Of a DNA stretch of 64,000 nt, positions 1-12,055 are shown piece after piece (positions within the stretch are counted from its first letter, which is position 1; each line of letters begins with the position of its first letter). The notes under the pieces are model-generated. The model saw only the letters and a program-made list of their open reading frames with translations. It was not told the DNA's origin and ran no database searches. Position numbers and translations under genes: made by a program. Origin of the DNA: Linanthus parryae. Lineage: Eukaryota > Streptophyta > Magnoliopsida > Ericales > Polemoniaceae. The stretch spans positions 16,068,001-16,132,000 of the forward strand of contig JALGPY010000007.1 of assembly GCA_023055425.1 (NCBI GenBank), given 5' to 3'.

Positions 1-1147
1 ACCACGAGAATGCTACATATAAATTATGTTACTGTCACAGTGCTTCACGTAGTGACAATGGTGTTGTAGTACTTAGACTCGAAGTAACTAGATACTTTAG
101 TTGTGAAATATCAAGTTTTGATCTCATCAAACGTCACACCGTAATTGGATAACTATAAAGGCGGTAACCGGACATGATAGGAAGCAAGATGAGAGATTGT
201 AGTGATGTAGAGAGGATTTGTCCCTCCCACATAATGGGAGCATATATCCACGGGCCATTCGAGGGGTAGTGCTTATGGAATGTCTGGCCAGACTCAGATA
301 AAACAATATGTGATATTGTTGTTATTTGTACAGATAAGTCTATTCCCAGGATTGAGAAACTATGGATTGGATATACGAATGTGACGTTTATGTCTCATGT
401 CTAATCCGGATATGGAGACAAAGGGACATATACAACATGGTAACATTGGGCACAATGTTAGTCAGATCACTGACTATTTCTATTAGTTGGGTGACATTGC
501 TGTGTTGCTAGACACCGCTCAATGTTTGTACTTGTTACTACAAACTTAATAGAAACCTACAGGGTCACACACCAAAAGGATTAAACTGGATATGATTTTT
601 AATTAGTAGGACTAATTAACAATTATACGGATCAAGGTTTAAAACGCAACCTCATGCAAACTTAGTTGGACTAAGTTGCAAAGTGGACTAATCTGTGTAT
701 GGACATGATTCGTATTAGGGAATTTTGTAGTCAATAAGAAGTTATTGACTATAAAAGGGGAGTCCAAGACTATTATTTCACAAGACTTGTCATTGATTGA
801 AATAACAGAGTAAGGAGAGAACCCAAGAGAGGACAACCTCCCCCCCCCCCCCCTTGAGGCCGATGGCACCACAGGAGGCCGAAACTCCCTTCTACGTTTT
901 GTGTGATCGTTTGATTCCTACTTTCACGTAGCTAGCACAAGGTGTGATGTAGATTCCATTTGGAAATCCCAAGGTTTGGATACCGAAGATACGAGGACAT
1001 CATCCATCGTTGTGATCACACAAACCTACAAGGTACACAATATATCCTTTACCATGTTATGATGGCTTAACCTGCGATCCATGGAGCGATTTGATCAGGA
1101 AATTTTAATTGTACTTCGGGTGTGCATCCGGCATCAAAACCCCACAC
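1..1147 (+). repeat. Partial copia LTR, 5' end outside the window
   Basis: The segment has the layout of a long Ty1/copia LTR read on the plus strand. A TATA box (TATAAAAGGGG) lies at about 751-761, followed by a transcript-like leader, and the end near 1130-1147 has the phrase 'gtgtgcatccggcatcaaaacccc' layout seen at the 3' end of plant copia LTRs. A run of 14 C lies at 840-853. The left end is cut by the window, so no TSD can be checked. The adjoining coding scrap is on the opposite strand, so this LTR probably does not belong to it. The assignment rests on layout only. Confidence 0.45.
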
Positions 1148-1149
1148 AA

Positions 1150-1610
1150 AATTTCCATTCTTGACTCCATTTAGGATCACCTTATAAACCTTGCAGACTT
1201 GTATGTCTTCACCTTCACCTTCGAAAATGTAACCTTTACTTTCAAGTAAACTTAAGGAGATTAGTTTCTTCTTGAAAAGTGGTACATGTCATACTTTCTC
1301 TAAAGTACATAACTTCTCTTCATTGTTCTTTAATCTAACTAATCTGCTTCGGATCACCTTGCAGGTAAATCTGTTTTCCATATAGACATGCCCTCAAACT
1401 GTTTGGCCGTATGTCGAGAATAGCTCCTTGTTAGAGCAAATATGATAAGAAGCCTCTGAATCAAGAACACATGACCCCGGTGCGTGCGCGACGACACTTG
1501 CTAGTAAAACATAGTCTTCTTCATAGGTATTCCCGTGTTCTACTACTACTGCCAACTTGTTTCGTCCCTGTTGACTTCTTTGCGGCAATCTCTCTTTCGA
1601 TCGTCCTGTT
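1150..1610 (-). pseudogene. Copia gag/protease fragment
   Basis: On the minus strand the translation contains the retropepsin-like active-site phrase VLDSEASYHIC. The family norm is DSG followed by A or C, so the glycine of the triad is replaced by glutamate. Downstream, across stop codons, the typical post-protease phrase HVPLFKKKLISLSLLESKGY can be read. The piece covers the end of gag, the protease and the start of the pre-integrase spacer, then stops at the LTR-like segment to its left. It carries at least two in-frame stops, so it is a dead fragment. No RT or integrase part is attached. Confidence 0.6.
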
Positions 1611-2039
1611 AATCAATATAAACGACTAGGGATATTTAAGATAAACAACCATTTTTTAATCTAAGAACTTCATTATATTAAATATCTCCATAAATAATAT
1701 TTGATTATTCTAGTCAAAATAATGTTCATACTAAATAAGATCGCCTCAGGGCATCCATTCTAATAGTGTCATCTATTCCAACATCTTGACCCCATCAAGC
1801 AGCCCTTGATTATCACATTCAACATCTACATTTTAGAAATTGAAGTTTCTTCAAATCCAGTAGGGCATTTCTCAAAGCCAAACTTTCACTCTGCAAGGGA
1901 GTAACTACTTTCATATGTCGCCAGACTCCTCCAATATAGTTTTTGGGGTTTGACTCCTATCAAATTGACAAGTTTAGTCCTAGGTAAAGTCAAAGGTGTG
2001 GTCACATGGAGCAGGGAATTGTTTCCATGTATTTGTGAG
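1611..2039. other. Unassigned AT-rich stretch
   Basis: No gene, repeat pair or splice-like pattern could be supported. It lies between the copia gag fragment and an LTR remnant and may be the decayed interior or upstream half of that LTR. Confidence 0.3.
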
Positions 2040-2372
2040 GCGATGCTTTTGTGTAATTGTTCCCAAGTAACTTTTTTCCACACATGTGGCTATATAAGGG
2101 ATTATTTGGTACTCACAAACATACACATAGGGAGGGGTGGCACTAGCATATTTGGTTAGTTTTTTGGTACTGTGTTTGATTAGGTGGCCGCCGTGGCCGT
2201 TCTGGCCACGACTTGCATTGTAATCGGGTTCTCTTCTCAATAAAATATCAGGTTCTGACTGTGGAGGTAGCTAGCGGGTTCGTTGCGAATTCGTTTGTGA
2301 ACCACGTTAAATATCTGTATTGTTTCTGATTTCGTCTCATTGTTCTTGCTCGAATACCCCCAGGTCATAACA
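2040..2372 (+). repeat. Copia LTR remnant (R/U5 part)
   Basis: A TATA box (CTATATAAGG) lies at about 2089-2098 and an AATAAA signal near 2239. They are followed by the phrases 'gtggaggtagctagcgggtt' and 'gaaccacgttaaatatctgt', and the segment ends in CATAACA at about 2372. The same order (TATA box, AATAAA, gaggtagttagc, gaacaacatacac, CATAACA) is seen in the LTR at 63049-63443, so this is a related solo or decayed LTR. The left end could not be placed. Confidence 0.5.
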
Positions 2373-3229
2373 ATAGCGACTCCTCTAGTTTCCCAAAATC
2401 CACCCTCCAAAACTATATGCATTGTCAGCTTTCCAAGAAGCATAAAATTCAAAATTAACACTCCATCTCTAGGAGGGATTCATTTATGGTCACGACTAGT
2501 ATCAGTTGCTCTATTGGGTTTAGGAGCTACATCTTGGATAACAATTTTCTGAGTACTAAGAGTATTATAGTAACTGATAGTTTCTAGAGGATTTGAAACA
2601 TTTTTGTCAAAAAATCAACTTATCCAGTTGCTTATTGAAAATATAGACCAAACAACCATTTAGTTTATTGCATGTAAAGTTTGCAGAACGAAAATCTGAA
2701 GAGAATGTGGGGTGATTTCATGTGTCAAATGCAACAAGAATGTAATCGAACCTGTACCACGGTATGTGAGATCAAATAACCCGACTTGAGTTCATATCCA
2801 ATATCAATATTTATAGTTTCATATTCTCTTTTACCTCATGTCAGATATAGAATGAAGATTAGGGCGAAGGATTATAGCGGGTCTACAGATGAGTTGTTAA
2901 ATGACAAAAAATCTGAATTTATTTTGAGGTGTTCAGCCTTACAGCTTAGGCAACTAATGCGATAGGTATTACTTTAGTCTATTTCTCTACCATAATATTA
3001 TATATATATTAATGCATGGAGTGTCATGTACATTAATTTCATTGGCAGAGTCGTGTATCAACACCTTTGAAAGATTTCCTTGGGTTTGTGAAGGGCAATA
3101 CATATGTGTTTATTCTTCAAACACCAAAGAATGATGAGACAATTGCGCCTATTTTTTATGTATTACATGTTTATTGGTCGGCTGAATGTCTACAGAGGTA
3201 AACACATTACAATTGGTGTATATATTACA
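2373..3229 (+). other. Unassigned host DNA with exon-like pieces
   Basis: Two short exon-like pieces can be read on the plus strand. One is at about 2850-2962 after a pyrimidine-rich CAG. The other is at about 3048-3198 after GGCAG and is followed by GGTAAAC, a donor-like sequence. Their translations are not recognised and the first is ended by a stop. The flanking DNA is intron-like and AT-rich. If these are exons, the LTR element at 3235-12050 sits in the following intron, because a TTGCTACAG acceptor-like site lies at about 12083-12091. This is weak evidence. Confidence 0.2.
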
Positions 3230-3234
3230 GTTGT

Positions 3235-4509
3235 TGTAAGGTCACAAGTTTCATGGACCTGAAATACTTAGTTATTTCAAGGCCTTGAACCAGTTTGAAT
3301 CATGTTTCACAGGCTTGAGCTATTTGAAGGACTTGAACCAGGATTCAAATCCTTGAAACTGTCTGACCTGTATGCATGTTCTAAGGGGGATTTTTTCTCA
3401 ACTCTTCTTATCTGAATCTATCTCTATCACCCATATGCTTGACATGTATTATTTTATGATGAAAGACAAATTGTTTTAGATATATCTAACATCATTTAAT
3501 CCATCTGTTTGACTCATTTTTGCAGAGAAATTTTATTTCGTAAGTCTGCAGGATTTGTTGCCTAATCAAGCTTTTGCAGGAAAGGAAACATCAAGAGAAG
3601 ATGATTCTGTGATCAATCAGACACTCATGACAACTTCTCAAATTGTTTAAAGACAAGATCACAACAATATCTCTGAAGATCATGATCAACTATCCGTTGG
3701 AGAAGGCTGTTAAGAGAGTCAAAGTTTGTTGCCTACAAAACAGGAAGTTGTTGCTGAAAATCTGGGAAGATTTCCTGAGCCTCTAGCTGTATAAATAGAG
3801 ATCATTTTTGAAGCAACAAGAGACAACACTCAACGGGAAAAAAGAGAGACTTATTTATGGATTGACAAGCATCTAAGAAGTTCATCTTTCTCACAATCCA
3901 ACTCACAGAAGACCACTGCACTCTTCACTGCAGTTTTATACTTCAGTGTTCTTCTGTCTTGTGCTTTATTTGTAGATCATTCTTGTATTACTTCTATCTT
4001 TCATTATCAAGGATTGTTCAAAGTGAACAATAGAGAATTCTTAGTTAATCAGTTAGCTAGAGCAGGTACTAGATAGGTTAGAGAGAACCACAAGCTGTAA
4101 TAGAGTAAGCATTTCTCTGTGCTTGAGATCTAGGGCTTAGCTTTTGATTAATAAGAATTTTGTTGAAAATCCTGCATGGAGAAGATCCCTGAGGTAGAGA
4201 CGTAGGTCCAAGTTGTCTGAACTGTATAAATCACTTGTCTCTTGCATTTACTGTTTATTTGCATACTTAGTTTTCACACCATTCAAACTAGTCCGTTTTC
4301 AAGGCTTTGGAACTCTTTTCAAGGCCTTGAAAAAGACTTATCTATTTTATTTCAAACTATATCTCATTCTAAAGGCTTGAATTTTTTTTCAAGGCCTTGA
4401 ACTGCATAGAAACTCTTCTCCTCCACAAGTTTTGCAAAAAGTTGGCATACTTTATTCAACCCCCTTCTAGAGTATATGTGCTGCATATCTATCTGCACTC
4501 TCCCTTTCA
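3235..4509 (+). repeat. 5' LTR of the Sirevirus-type element
   Basis: The 1275-bp LTR has TG...CA ends and a TATA box (TATAAATAGAG) at about 3791. It matches 10755-12050 almost throughout, but a block of about 20 bp near 3293 with one palindrome copy is missing compared with the 3' LTR. Palindrome copies are at 3276-3289, 4318-4331 and 4388-4401. Confidence 0.93.
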
Positions 4510-4511
4510 AT

Positions 4512-4523
4512 TGGTATCAGAGC
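4512..4523 (+). other. Primer binding site
   Basis: TGGTATCAGAGC two bases after the 5' LTR is the usual plant copia primer site, complementary to the 3' part of initiator methionine tRNA. Confidence 0.85.
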
Positions 4524-4559
4524 TTGTATTACTGTATAAGATTTAACCATCTGGTGATC

Positions 4560-6300
4560 ATGAGTACTGCAGGTGATGGTGGTTTCTCACAGGGAAGAGC
4601 TGTTAACATACCTCCTCTATTTTGTGGAGATAATTTTGCTCACTGGAAAGCTCTGATGAAAATGTTCATCATTGATCATGACATAGAGCTATGGACCATT
4701 ATTCAGAATGGACCTCACACTTTCTACGCAGAGAAAGATGGTATCAAAACTCCCAAATCTGAAGACTCTCTCTCTTCATCTGAATTAGAACTATTCTCAA
4801 AGAATTACAAAGCTATTAACATCATGTACTGTGCTTTGAGTACATATGAATTCAACAGGATTTCAGGCTGCAAGACTGCCAAAGAAATCTGGGATAAGCT
4901 TGTGGTAACATTTGAAGGAACCAGTCAAGTTAAGCAAAACAAGATCAACATCTACCTCAGGCAATATGAGCTATTGAAGATGAATGCAGATGAGTCAATC
5001 AGAGAGATGTTCAAGTGGTTCACAGACATAGTCAATAACCTCGATTCACTTGGAAATCATATTTCCAATGAAGAAAAGGTGAGAAAGATTCTGAGTCTAC
5101 CAAAGTAAAAATGGGAACCAAAGACTACTGCAATTGAGGAAGCTCAAGATCTATCATCACTACAACTAGATGACCTACAAGGGAAGCTCCTGACTCTTGA
5201 AATATCCATGAATGAAGCTGATGGAGAACTACCAGAAGGTGTCAAGAACTTAACACTCAAGGCCAAAGAGAACGAGAAATTCAAAGCCTTGAAACAGAAG
5301 ATGATTATGAAAATCCATTTGCATTGATTTCCAAATCCTTGACCAGAATTCACCAGATGAAGAAAAAATTTGGAAAAAAAAAGACTTCAATAGAGAAAGA
5401 CACTGATCATCCAGTAGCAAGGACTACAAAGGTAAGTCTTCTTCACAAAGTAAATCAAAAGCCATGAACTGCTTTGAGTGTGATGATGTAGGACACTTGA
5501 TAAGAGACTGTCCACACAAGAAAAGAAAGAACTTTCAGAAGAAAGACCATGACAGGAGAAATAAAGCTATGATAGCTTCATTAAGTGATTCAGATACCTC
5601 AAGTGACTCTGAATCTGAAGAATAACATGCTAACATATGCTTCATGGCCAAGCATGATGAAAGTTCTGAGAAGAACATTGAGGTAATGGTAAACTATTTG
5701 ATTTCAAAACCAAAAGAAGCTCTTTCAGATTATCTTAGAACAATGCTTTTAAATGAAGAGGATTTTCTGAAAGATATTAGAATTTCGAAAGAAAAAGTTC
5801 ATGAGCAAGCAAAAGATAATTTACAACTTGTTTGTCTGAATCAGAATCTTGAAATCTCTCAGAAGAAAACTCACAGTGATTTCAAGGCCTGGAAAATTAG
5901 TTTCAAAGCCTTGAAAACACAAGTTAAGGAAGTAGTCACTGAGAACTCCTTACTAAGTAATAGCCTTGATAATATGAGACATCAAGTTGATGAATTAGAT
6001 GAACAAAAGACTACTCTTACTGAGAAACTTCAAGAATCTGAATTAGTCAAATTCAAGCTTGTAGGCTCAGAACACAAGTTGAACTTAATTCTTGGAGAAA
6101 GTTCAAAGTCCGTTCACAAAACTGGTATTTGATACAATCCAAATTTTCTAAGAAAGAACAATACCAGATTTGTGAAGGCTGGAAAAAAAACTTCTTCTAA
6201 GTGTCACTTTTGCAATAAAATTGGTCATGTGAAGATGACTTGTCCTTTCAGAAGAAGAGACCCTCACATGATGAGGAACACATTTCCATTTCAACTCAAA
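4560..6300 (+). pseudogene. gag: Gag of the Sirevirus-type element (broken)
   Basis: The reading starts with ATG at 4560 (MSTAGDGGFS), soon after the primer site. The N-terminal part (PPLFCGDNFAHWKALM) is the usual copia gag (UBN2-like) region that forms the capsid-like particle. A TAA at 5106-5108 interrupts the frame and a frameshift follows near 5293. A first CCHC knuckle (CFECDDVGHLIRDC) lies at 5470-5511, followed by an acidic Ser/Asp/Glu tract and another stop near 5624. A coiled-coil-like segment is open at 5644-6132, then a second CCHC knuckle (CHFCNKIGHVKMTC) at 6202-6243. Two knuckles separated by a coiled coil are seen in Sirevirus-like gags. Several breaks exclude a functional product. 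Confidence 0.8.
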
Positions 6301-6429
6301 GTACAAGTCAGACATATTTGAGTTCCTAAAGGGGTCAGACCATATAGTATGGTTGATCCTGAGTATGAGTCCAAATTCCACACTTGGTCTAACATCTGGG
6401 TAAGGCAGTGATTGGTGTTTGCAGGTTGT

Positions 6430-9290
6430 CACCAATTTCAAAGAACATAAGTGGTTTATGGAAAGTGGTTGCAAAAGACACATGAGTGGAAAGAGATCTC
6501 TATTCTCATAAATGAAAGAGCAATATGAAGGTTCAATTACACTTGGTGACAAGGGAAAATGCAACATTCTTGGTAATGGTAAAGTTGGTACAGATTCTGA
6601 AAACTCTATTTCTGATGTATATCTAGTTGATGGCTTGAAATTTAACTTGCTTAGTGTATCTCAGCTTTGTGATAATGGCAATAAGGTTATCTTTGATAAA
6701 GAGAAGTGTGTGGAGCAAATTGATAAATCGGGCAATTTCATTCTCACAGCCTCTAGATCAAACAATGTTTATACCTTTCAGACTAACAAAGTTAGAGGTA
6801 AAAGCTTAAAGTGTCTGAAGGCCTTGAAAGAGGATTCAAGGGTTTGGCACTGAAAGCTTGGTCACATTAGCTTGCATACCTTGAACAAATTGATCTCCAA
6901 AGATCTGGTAAGAGGATTACCATCTATCAAGTTCAAAGATGATGAAGTGTGCAAAGTTTGTGCTCAGGGTAAGCAGACCAGAAGCTCATTCAAGCCAAAG
7001 AAGTTTAACTCCTCAACTGAATGGAGTTATTGAAAGAAAGAAAATGACTCTTTAAGATATGTCAAGAACAATTCTTCTAGAAAGCAAGCTGCCAAAGCAT
7101 TATTTGGCAGAAGCTGTGAATACAGCAAATTACATTTTGAACAGGTGCTTGATTAAACCTATCTTGAAGAAGACCCCCTATGACATCTTCAAAGGGAGGA
7201 AGCCAAACATTTCATACTTCATACCCTTTGGTTGCAAATGCTATGTCCACAACAATGGTCAGGACAACTTGGGTAAGTTTGATGCAAGAATTGATGAAGG
7301 TATATTTCTGGGTTACTCTCTTACTAGCAAAGCTTATATAATTTATAATAAAAGAAACAAGATGGTTGAAGAAAGTATTCATGTTATTTTTTATGAAAGC
7401 TATGATGGTTCTTTGAGTGAAAGTTTTGCAGACTTGAATCTGAACAAGCATGAATCAGAAGAAGAAGCTGAGAACTCACTTGGGTTCAAGAAAGGTTCAG
7501 AAGGGAATATAATCCATTTACAAGACCTTGAAAACAGATCTCAAGGCCTTGAAAATAGAGATCAAAACCTTGACAAGGATGATCAGAAAGATATAAGTGA
7601 TCAGGCTACAACTTCAAGACCAGAGAAGCAATATGGAGAGCCTGAACCGTGGTCTCCAAGAAATAGATTCAAATATCTTTCATCTCATCCAGCTGACAAC
7701 ATTATATCTAATCCAACCACTGGTACACAAACAAAATCACAGTTAAAAAATCTTTGTGCTTTTGATGCTTTTATTTCTCTTGTAGAACCCAAAACTATGA
7801 AGGAAGCATTACAAGAAGTAGACTAAATTATAGCTATGCAAAGTGAACTCAATGAGTTTTAACGAACCAAGGTGTGGAACCTAGTTCCCCCACCTACAAA
7901 CCAGTCTGTCATTGGTACCAGATGGGTGTTTAGAAACAAATTGGATGAGAATGGCAAAGTGATCAGAAACAAAGCAAGGTTAGTTCCTCAAGGTTACAAC
8001 CAAGAAGAAGGTATTGATTATGAGGAAACTTTTGCTCCAGTTGCCAGGTTAGAAGCAATTAAAATTTTACTTGCTTATGCATCATACAAGAACATGAAAC
8101 TATTTCAAATGGATGTGAAATGCGCTTTCTTGAATGGTTACTTGCAAGAAGAATTTTATGTTGCACAAACTCCTGATTTTGAAAGTGACAAGTTTCCAGA
8201 TCATGTTTACAAACATGAAAAATCTCTGTATGGTTTGAAACAGGCTCCAAGAGCTTGGTATGAAAGATTGTCAAAATTTATGCATGAAAATGATTTCAAA
8301 AGAGGATTGGTAGACAAGCCCTTTTCATAAATACTCATGAGAAAGATTTACTTGTATTTCAAATTTATGTTGATAACATTCTATTTGGAGCCACTAATGA
8401 TATTCTTTGTAAAGAATTATCAAGTCTTATGATATCATTATTTGAAATGAGCACGATGGGAGAGTTGACTTCTTCCTTGGACTTCAAATACATCAGTTGA
8501 AGAAGGGAATCCTTTTGCATCAAAGCAAGTACACTAGAGACTTGTTAAACAAGTATAGCATGTCCCAATCCAAAGAAATCAAGACTCCTATGAGCTCTAC
8601 ACTGTCCTTAGACAAGGATGAATCTGGTAAGAGTGTCAATGTAAAAGAGTATAGAGGTATGATTGGATCATTACTTTATCTTACTGTTAGTAGACCAGAT
8701 ATCATGTTAAATGTATGTATGTGTGCAAGATTTCAAGCTGATCCAAAAGAATCACACTTAACTGCTGTGAAGATAATATTCGGATATCTCAATGGTACCA
8801 AAGACTTAGTGCTTTGGTATCCAAGACATTCTAACTTCTCTTTGCATGGTTTTTCAGATGCTGACATTGCAGGTTACAAAGTTAATAGGAAAAACACTTC
8901 TGGAACTTGTCAATTCATTGGATCCTCCTTAATCAGTTGGCATTCCAAGAAAAAAACTCAGTTGCTTTATCAACATCTGAAGCTGAATATATATCTGCTG
9001 GAGCATGTTGTTCACAAGTATTGTGGATTTCTCAGCAGTTGAGAGATCTTGGATTTGATTTCAGAAGTATACCAATCAAATGTGACAATACCAGTGCAAT
9101 ATCTAGTACAAATAATCCAGTTCAGCATTCAAGAACCAAGCATATTGATGTCAGACGCAATTTCATCAGAGATCATGCTGAGAAAGGTGATATGTTCTTG
9201 AATTTGTTTCTACTAACATGCAAATTGCAGATATCTTCACTAAACCATTGCCAGATGAAAGATTTTCAGCTCTAAGACTGGAATTAGGCA
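6430..9290 (+). pseudogene. pol: Pol of the Sirevirus-type element (broken)
   Basis: Domains are in copia order. The protease active site reads MESGC at about 6458, where Asp of the DSG triad is Glu. A pre-integrase part ending at about 7020 follows (GHISLHTLNKL and a CxxC phrase VCKVCAQGKQ). The integrase core is almost gone: sequence jumps from FKPKKFNSS directly to the region after the last catalytic Glu (VIERKK), so the two catalytic Asp are missing. The integrase tail (DEGIFLGYSLTSKAY) is present. RT begins near 7872, but the catalytic YVDD is YVDN at 8366-8377. RNase H and the C-terminus run 8497-9290. At least five stops or frameshifts are present, so it is inactive. Confidence 0.85.
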
Positions 9291-9763
9291 TGCTAAATAA
9301 AGATGCATTAATTTAGGTGGAGTACAAGGTAAGGAAGGCAAGTTATTATGTGTTTCAAAGATTTGAAAAAAGCCTTGAAAATTCTTTGAAAGCTTTGATT
9401 TTACTTGTTTCAGTATAGCAGCGTTTCAAGACCTTGAAACTATTTTCAAAGCCTTGAAAATAAGTCTGATAACTGGTTAGTAAATAACTCTTGGATCATT
9501 CGTTATTGGGTGCTATCTTTGTATATATTTGCTCTATATTGCCCCTACCTTTTTTTAAAATTCTTTTTCCACCAAATATAGTATTAAATTATTTATTTCC
9601 AACGGCTTCAAAGATTTGAATCTTCTCTGATCATTACAGATATTTTGAGATCAGAGAGATTGCAGTTTCCTTTTCAAACTCAAACTCTATCAGTATTTAT
9701 ATTCTTCTCTTCTCCTTCACTCTGTATCAAATCTACCTCTCTCTATTCTTGTCTCAAACCCTA
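9291..9763 (+). other. Non-coding spacer with palindrome copies
   Basis: This spacer between pol and the 3' ORF carries at least four copies of the TTCAAGGCCTTGAA-like palindrome: two diverged copies around 9353-9385 and better ones at 9425-9438 and 9445-9458. A CT-rich stretch lies before 9764. No gene is seen. Confidence 0.6.
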
Positions 9764-10428
9764 ATGAGCACTAGAAGAGCCTCAGACAGAATCAAGATGC
9801 CGAAGGTTCAAAACCTGGTTCACAGAAGAAGAGAAAGATAGTTGAAGATGAAGTTCAAACAATCAGTGAAGACTCAGAGTCAAAAATCTTTACTGATGAA
9901 GAACTGGAGTCTTCACCACCTAAGAAGATGGTGAAAAAGGACCAGATTCCAGCAACTGGAAAGAAGAAACAGACTACAGTATCTACACAAGAGGAGCAGA
10001 AGGGAATCCATTTTGGAAGTCCTAAGAAAGACAAGAAAAAGGCAGACACATGGATCAAGGGAAAAGGAAAAGAAATTCTCATTCCAGACTCAGACTTAGA
10101 TACTACTTCAGGATCCTATGGAGTGTATTTTGTTTCCAACAAGGGGAGACATGAGAAAGATCCTTCAAAGTCTGTGCCTGCATCAAAAATAGGATGGAAG
10201 GATCACAAGATTTCCTCTGCACAGCAGAAGAAGGTGAATGTGAAGAAGAAACTACAGCATGAAAGAAAATCTTTAGAGGGACTCACCTTCTTGTTCAACA
10301 ATGTTATAGAAATGATCTGTTCTATCATTGAGGAAATTTATGTGGTTCAACAAAAAGAACAGGAAAATGATGAAGACAGTGAGGAAGAAAAGGGAAATCA
10401 GGATGGAGATGAAGACCCAACCCCATAA
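9764..10428 (+). pseudogene. Extra 3' ORF between pol and 3' LTR (Sirevirus env-like position)
   Basis: A Lys/Glu-rich protein frame is open from about 9838 to 10428. An ATG at 9764 gives a related N-terminus (MSTRRASDRIKMPK), but a frameshift near 9835 separates the two. The product has alternating basic and acidic blocks, many KKK and EEE stretches, one modestly hydrophobic patch (LFNNVIEMICSIIEEIYVV, about 10290-10350) and a very acidic tail. No signal peptide, glycoprotein feature or clear transmembrane helix is visible, so it matches the Sirevirus 'env-like' ORF only by position. Its function is unknown. Confidence 0.55.
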
Positions 10429-10754
10429 TATTGCCTATTCTTTCATTCTCATTCTCTTTTTAAGTTTTCTTTTCAAAATTTTCCAGACTCTGAACCAAAA
10501 TCTTCTCATTCTTTTTTATGAAAGTCAAAAAGGGAGAGAAATCTTAGGTTTTATTTCAGTTTAAGTGACCTCTTATTTCGTTAGTAGGATTTTTTGCAAC
10601 GTATTTTTTTTTTCTGCTCAATTTTATTAATAAGTAGGATCTTTTGGAATTAATGTGTTGTTACTATTTATGATGTATGCTAACTAGTACTTTTCTTTTT
10701 GCAGAAACTAAGACTCAAAAGAATTAAGGTTTTGTCTTTCATCAAGGGGGAGTT

Positions 10755-12050
10755 TGTAAGGTCACACGTTTCATGGAACTGAAATACTTAGTTATTTCAA
10801 GGCCTTGAACCAGTTTTCAAAGCCTTGAATCATGTTTCCTTGGCTTGAAATAGCAGAGCTATTTTAAGGCCTTGAACCATGATTCAAAGCCTTGAAACTG
10901 TCTGACCTGTATGCATGTTCTAAGGGGGAGTTTTTCTCAACTCTTCTAATCTGATTCTATCTCTATCACCCATATGCTTGATGTGTTATTAGTTGATGAT
11001 GAAAGAAAAACCGTTTTGATATATCTAACATCATTTAATCCATCTGTTTGACTCAGTTTTGCAGGGAAATTTTATTTCCTAAGTCTGCAGGATTTGTTGC
11101 CTAATCTGGCTTTTGCAGGAAAGGAAACATCAAGAGAAGATGATTTTATGATCAATCACACACTCATGACAGCTTCTAAAATTGTTTAAAGATAAGATCA
11201 CAACAATATCTCTGAAGATCATGATCAACTATCCGTTGGAGAAGGCTGTTAAGAGAGTCAAAGTTTGTTGCCTACAAAACAGGAAGTTGTTGCTGAAAAT
11301 CTGGGAAGATTTGCAGAGCCTCTAGATGTATAAATAGAGATCATTTTTGAAGAAAAAAGAGACAACACTCAACGGGAAAAAAGAGAGACTTATTTATTGA
11401 TTGACAAGCATCAAAGAAGTTCATCTTTCTCACAATCCAACTCACAGAAGACCATTGCAATCTTCACTGCAGTTTTATACTTCAGTGTTCTTCTGTCTTG
11501 TGCTTTATTTGTAGATCATTCTTGTATTACTTCTATCTTTCATTCTCAAGGATTGTTCAAAGTGAACAATAGAGAATTCTTAGTTAATCAGTTAGCTAGA
11601 GCAGGTACTAGATAGGTTAGAGAGAACCACAAGCTGTAACAGAGTAAGCATTTCTCTGTGCTTGAGATCTAGGGCTTAGCTTTTGATTAATAAGAATTGT
11701 GTTGAAAATCCTGCATGGAGAAGATCCCTGAGGTAGAGACGTAGGTCCAAGTTGACTAAACTGTATAAATCACTTGTCTCTTGCATTTACTGTTTATTTA
11801 CACACTTAGTATTCACACCATTCAAACTAGTCTGTTTTCAAAGGTTTGGAACTCTTTTCAAGGCCTTGAAAAGACTTGTATGTTTTATTTCAAACTATAT
11901 GTCATTCTAAAGGCTTGAAATTGTTTTCACGGCCTTGAACTGCATAGAAACTCTTCTCCTCCACAAGTTTTGCAAAAAATTGGCATACTTTATTCAACCC
12001 CCCTTCTAAAGTATCTGTGCTGCATATCTATCTGCATACTCTCCCTTTCA
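10755..12050 (+). repeat. 3' LTR of the Sirevirus-type element
   Basis: The 1296-bp LTR is paired with 3235-4509. The TATA box is near 11331. Perfect TTCAAGGCCTTGAA copies lie at 10796-10809 and 11857-11870, with diverged copies nearby. The short ORF at 11397-11615 is LTR leader sequence, also present in the 5' LTR, and is not a gene. Confidence 0.93.
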
Positions 12051-12055
12051 GTTGT

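Larger units (their letters stand above)
3235..12050 (+). mobile_element. Sirevirus-type Ty1/copia retrotransposon, coding-defective
   Basis: Both LTRs begin TGTAAGGTCACA and end CTCCCTTTCA. They are flanked by the exact 5-bp duplication GTTGT (3230-3234 and 12051-12055), so this is one complete insertion of about 8.8 kb. A tRNA-iMet type primer site TGGTATCAGAGC follows the 5' LTR at 4512-4523, and a purine tract (aagggggag) precedes the 3' LTR. The interior holds a gag with two CCHC knuckles, pol in copia order (protease, integrase, RT, RNase H) and a further ORF between pol and the 3' LTR, which is the layout known for Sireviruses. Stops, frameshifts and an integrase deletion make it non-autonomous. 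A TTCAAGGCCTTGAA palindrome family runs through LTRs and interior. Confidence 0.93.

Noticed and set aside
840..853. Run of 14 C
   Set aside because: A simple homopolymer inside an LTR with no further structure.
11397..11615. 72-codon ORF
   Set aside because: It lies wholly in LTR leader sequence of the Sirevirus-type element.
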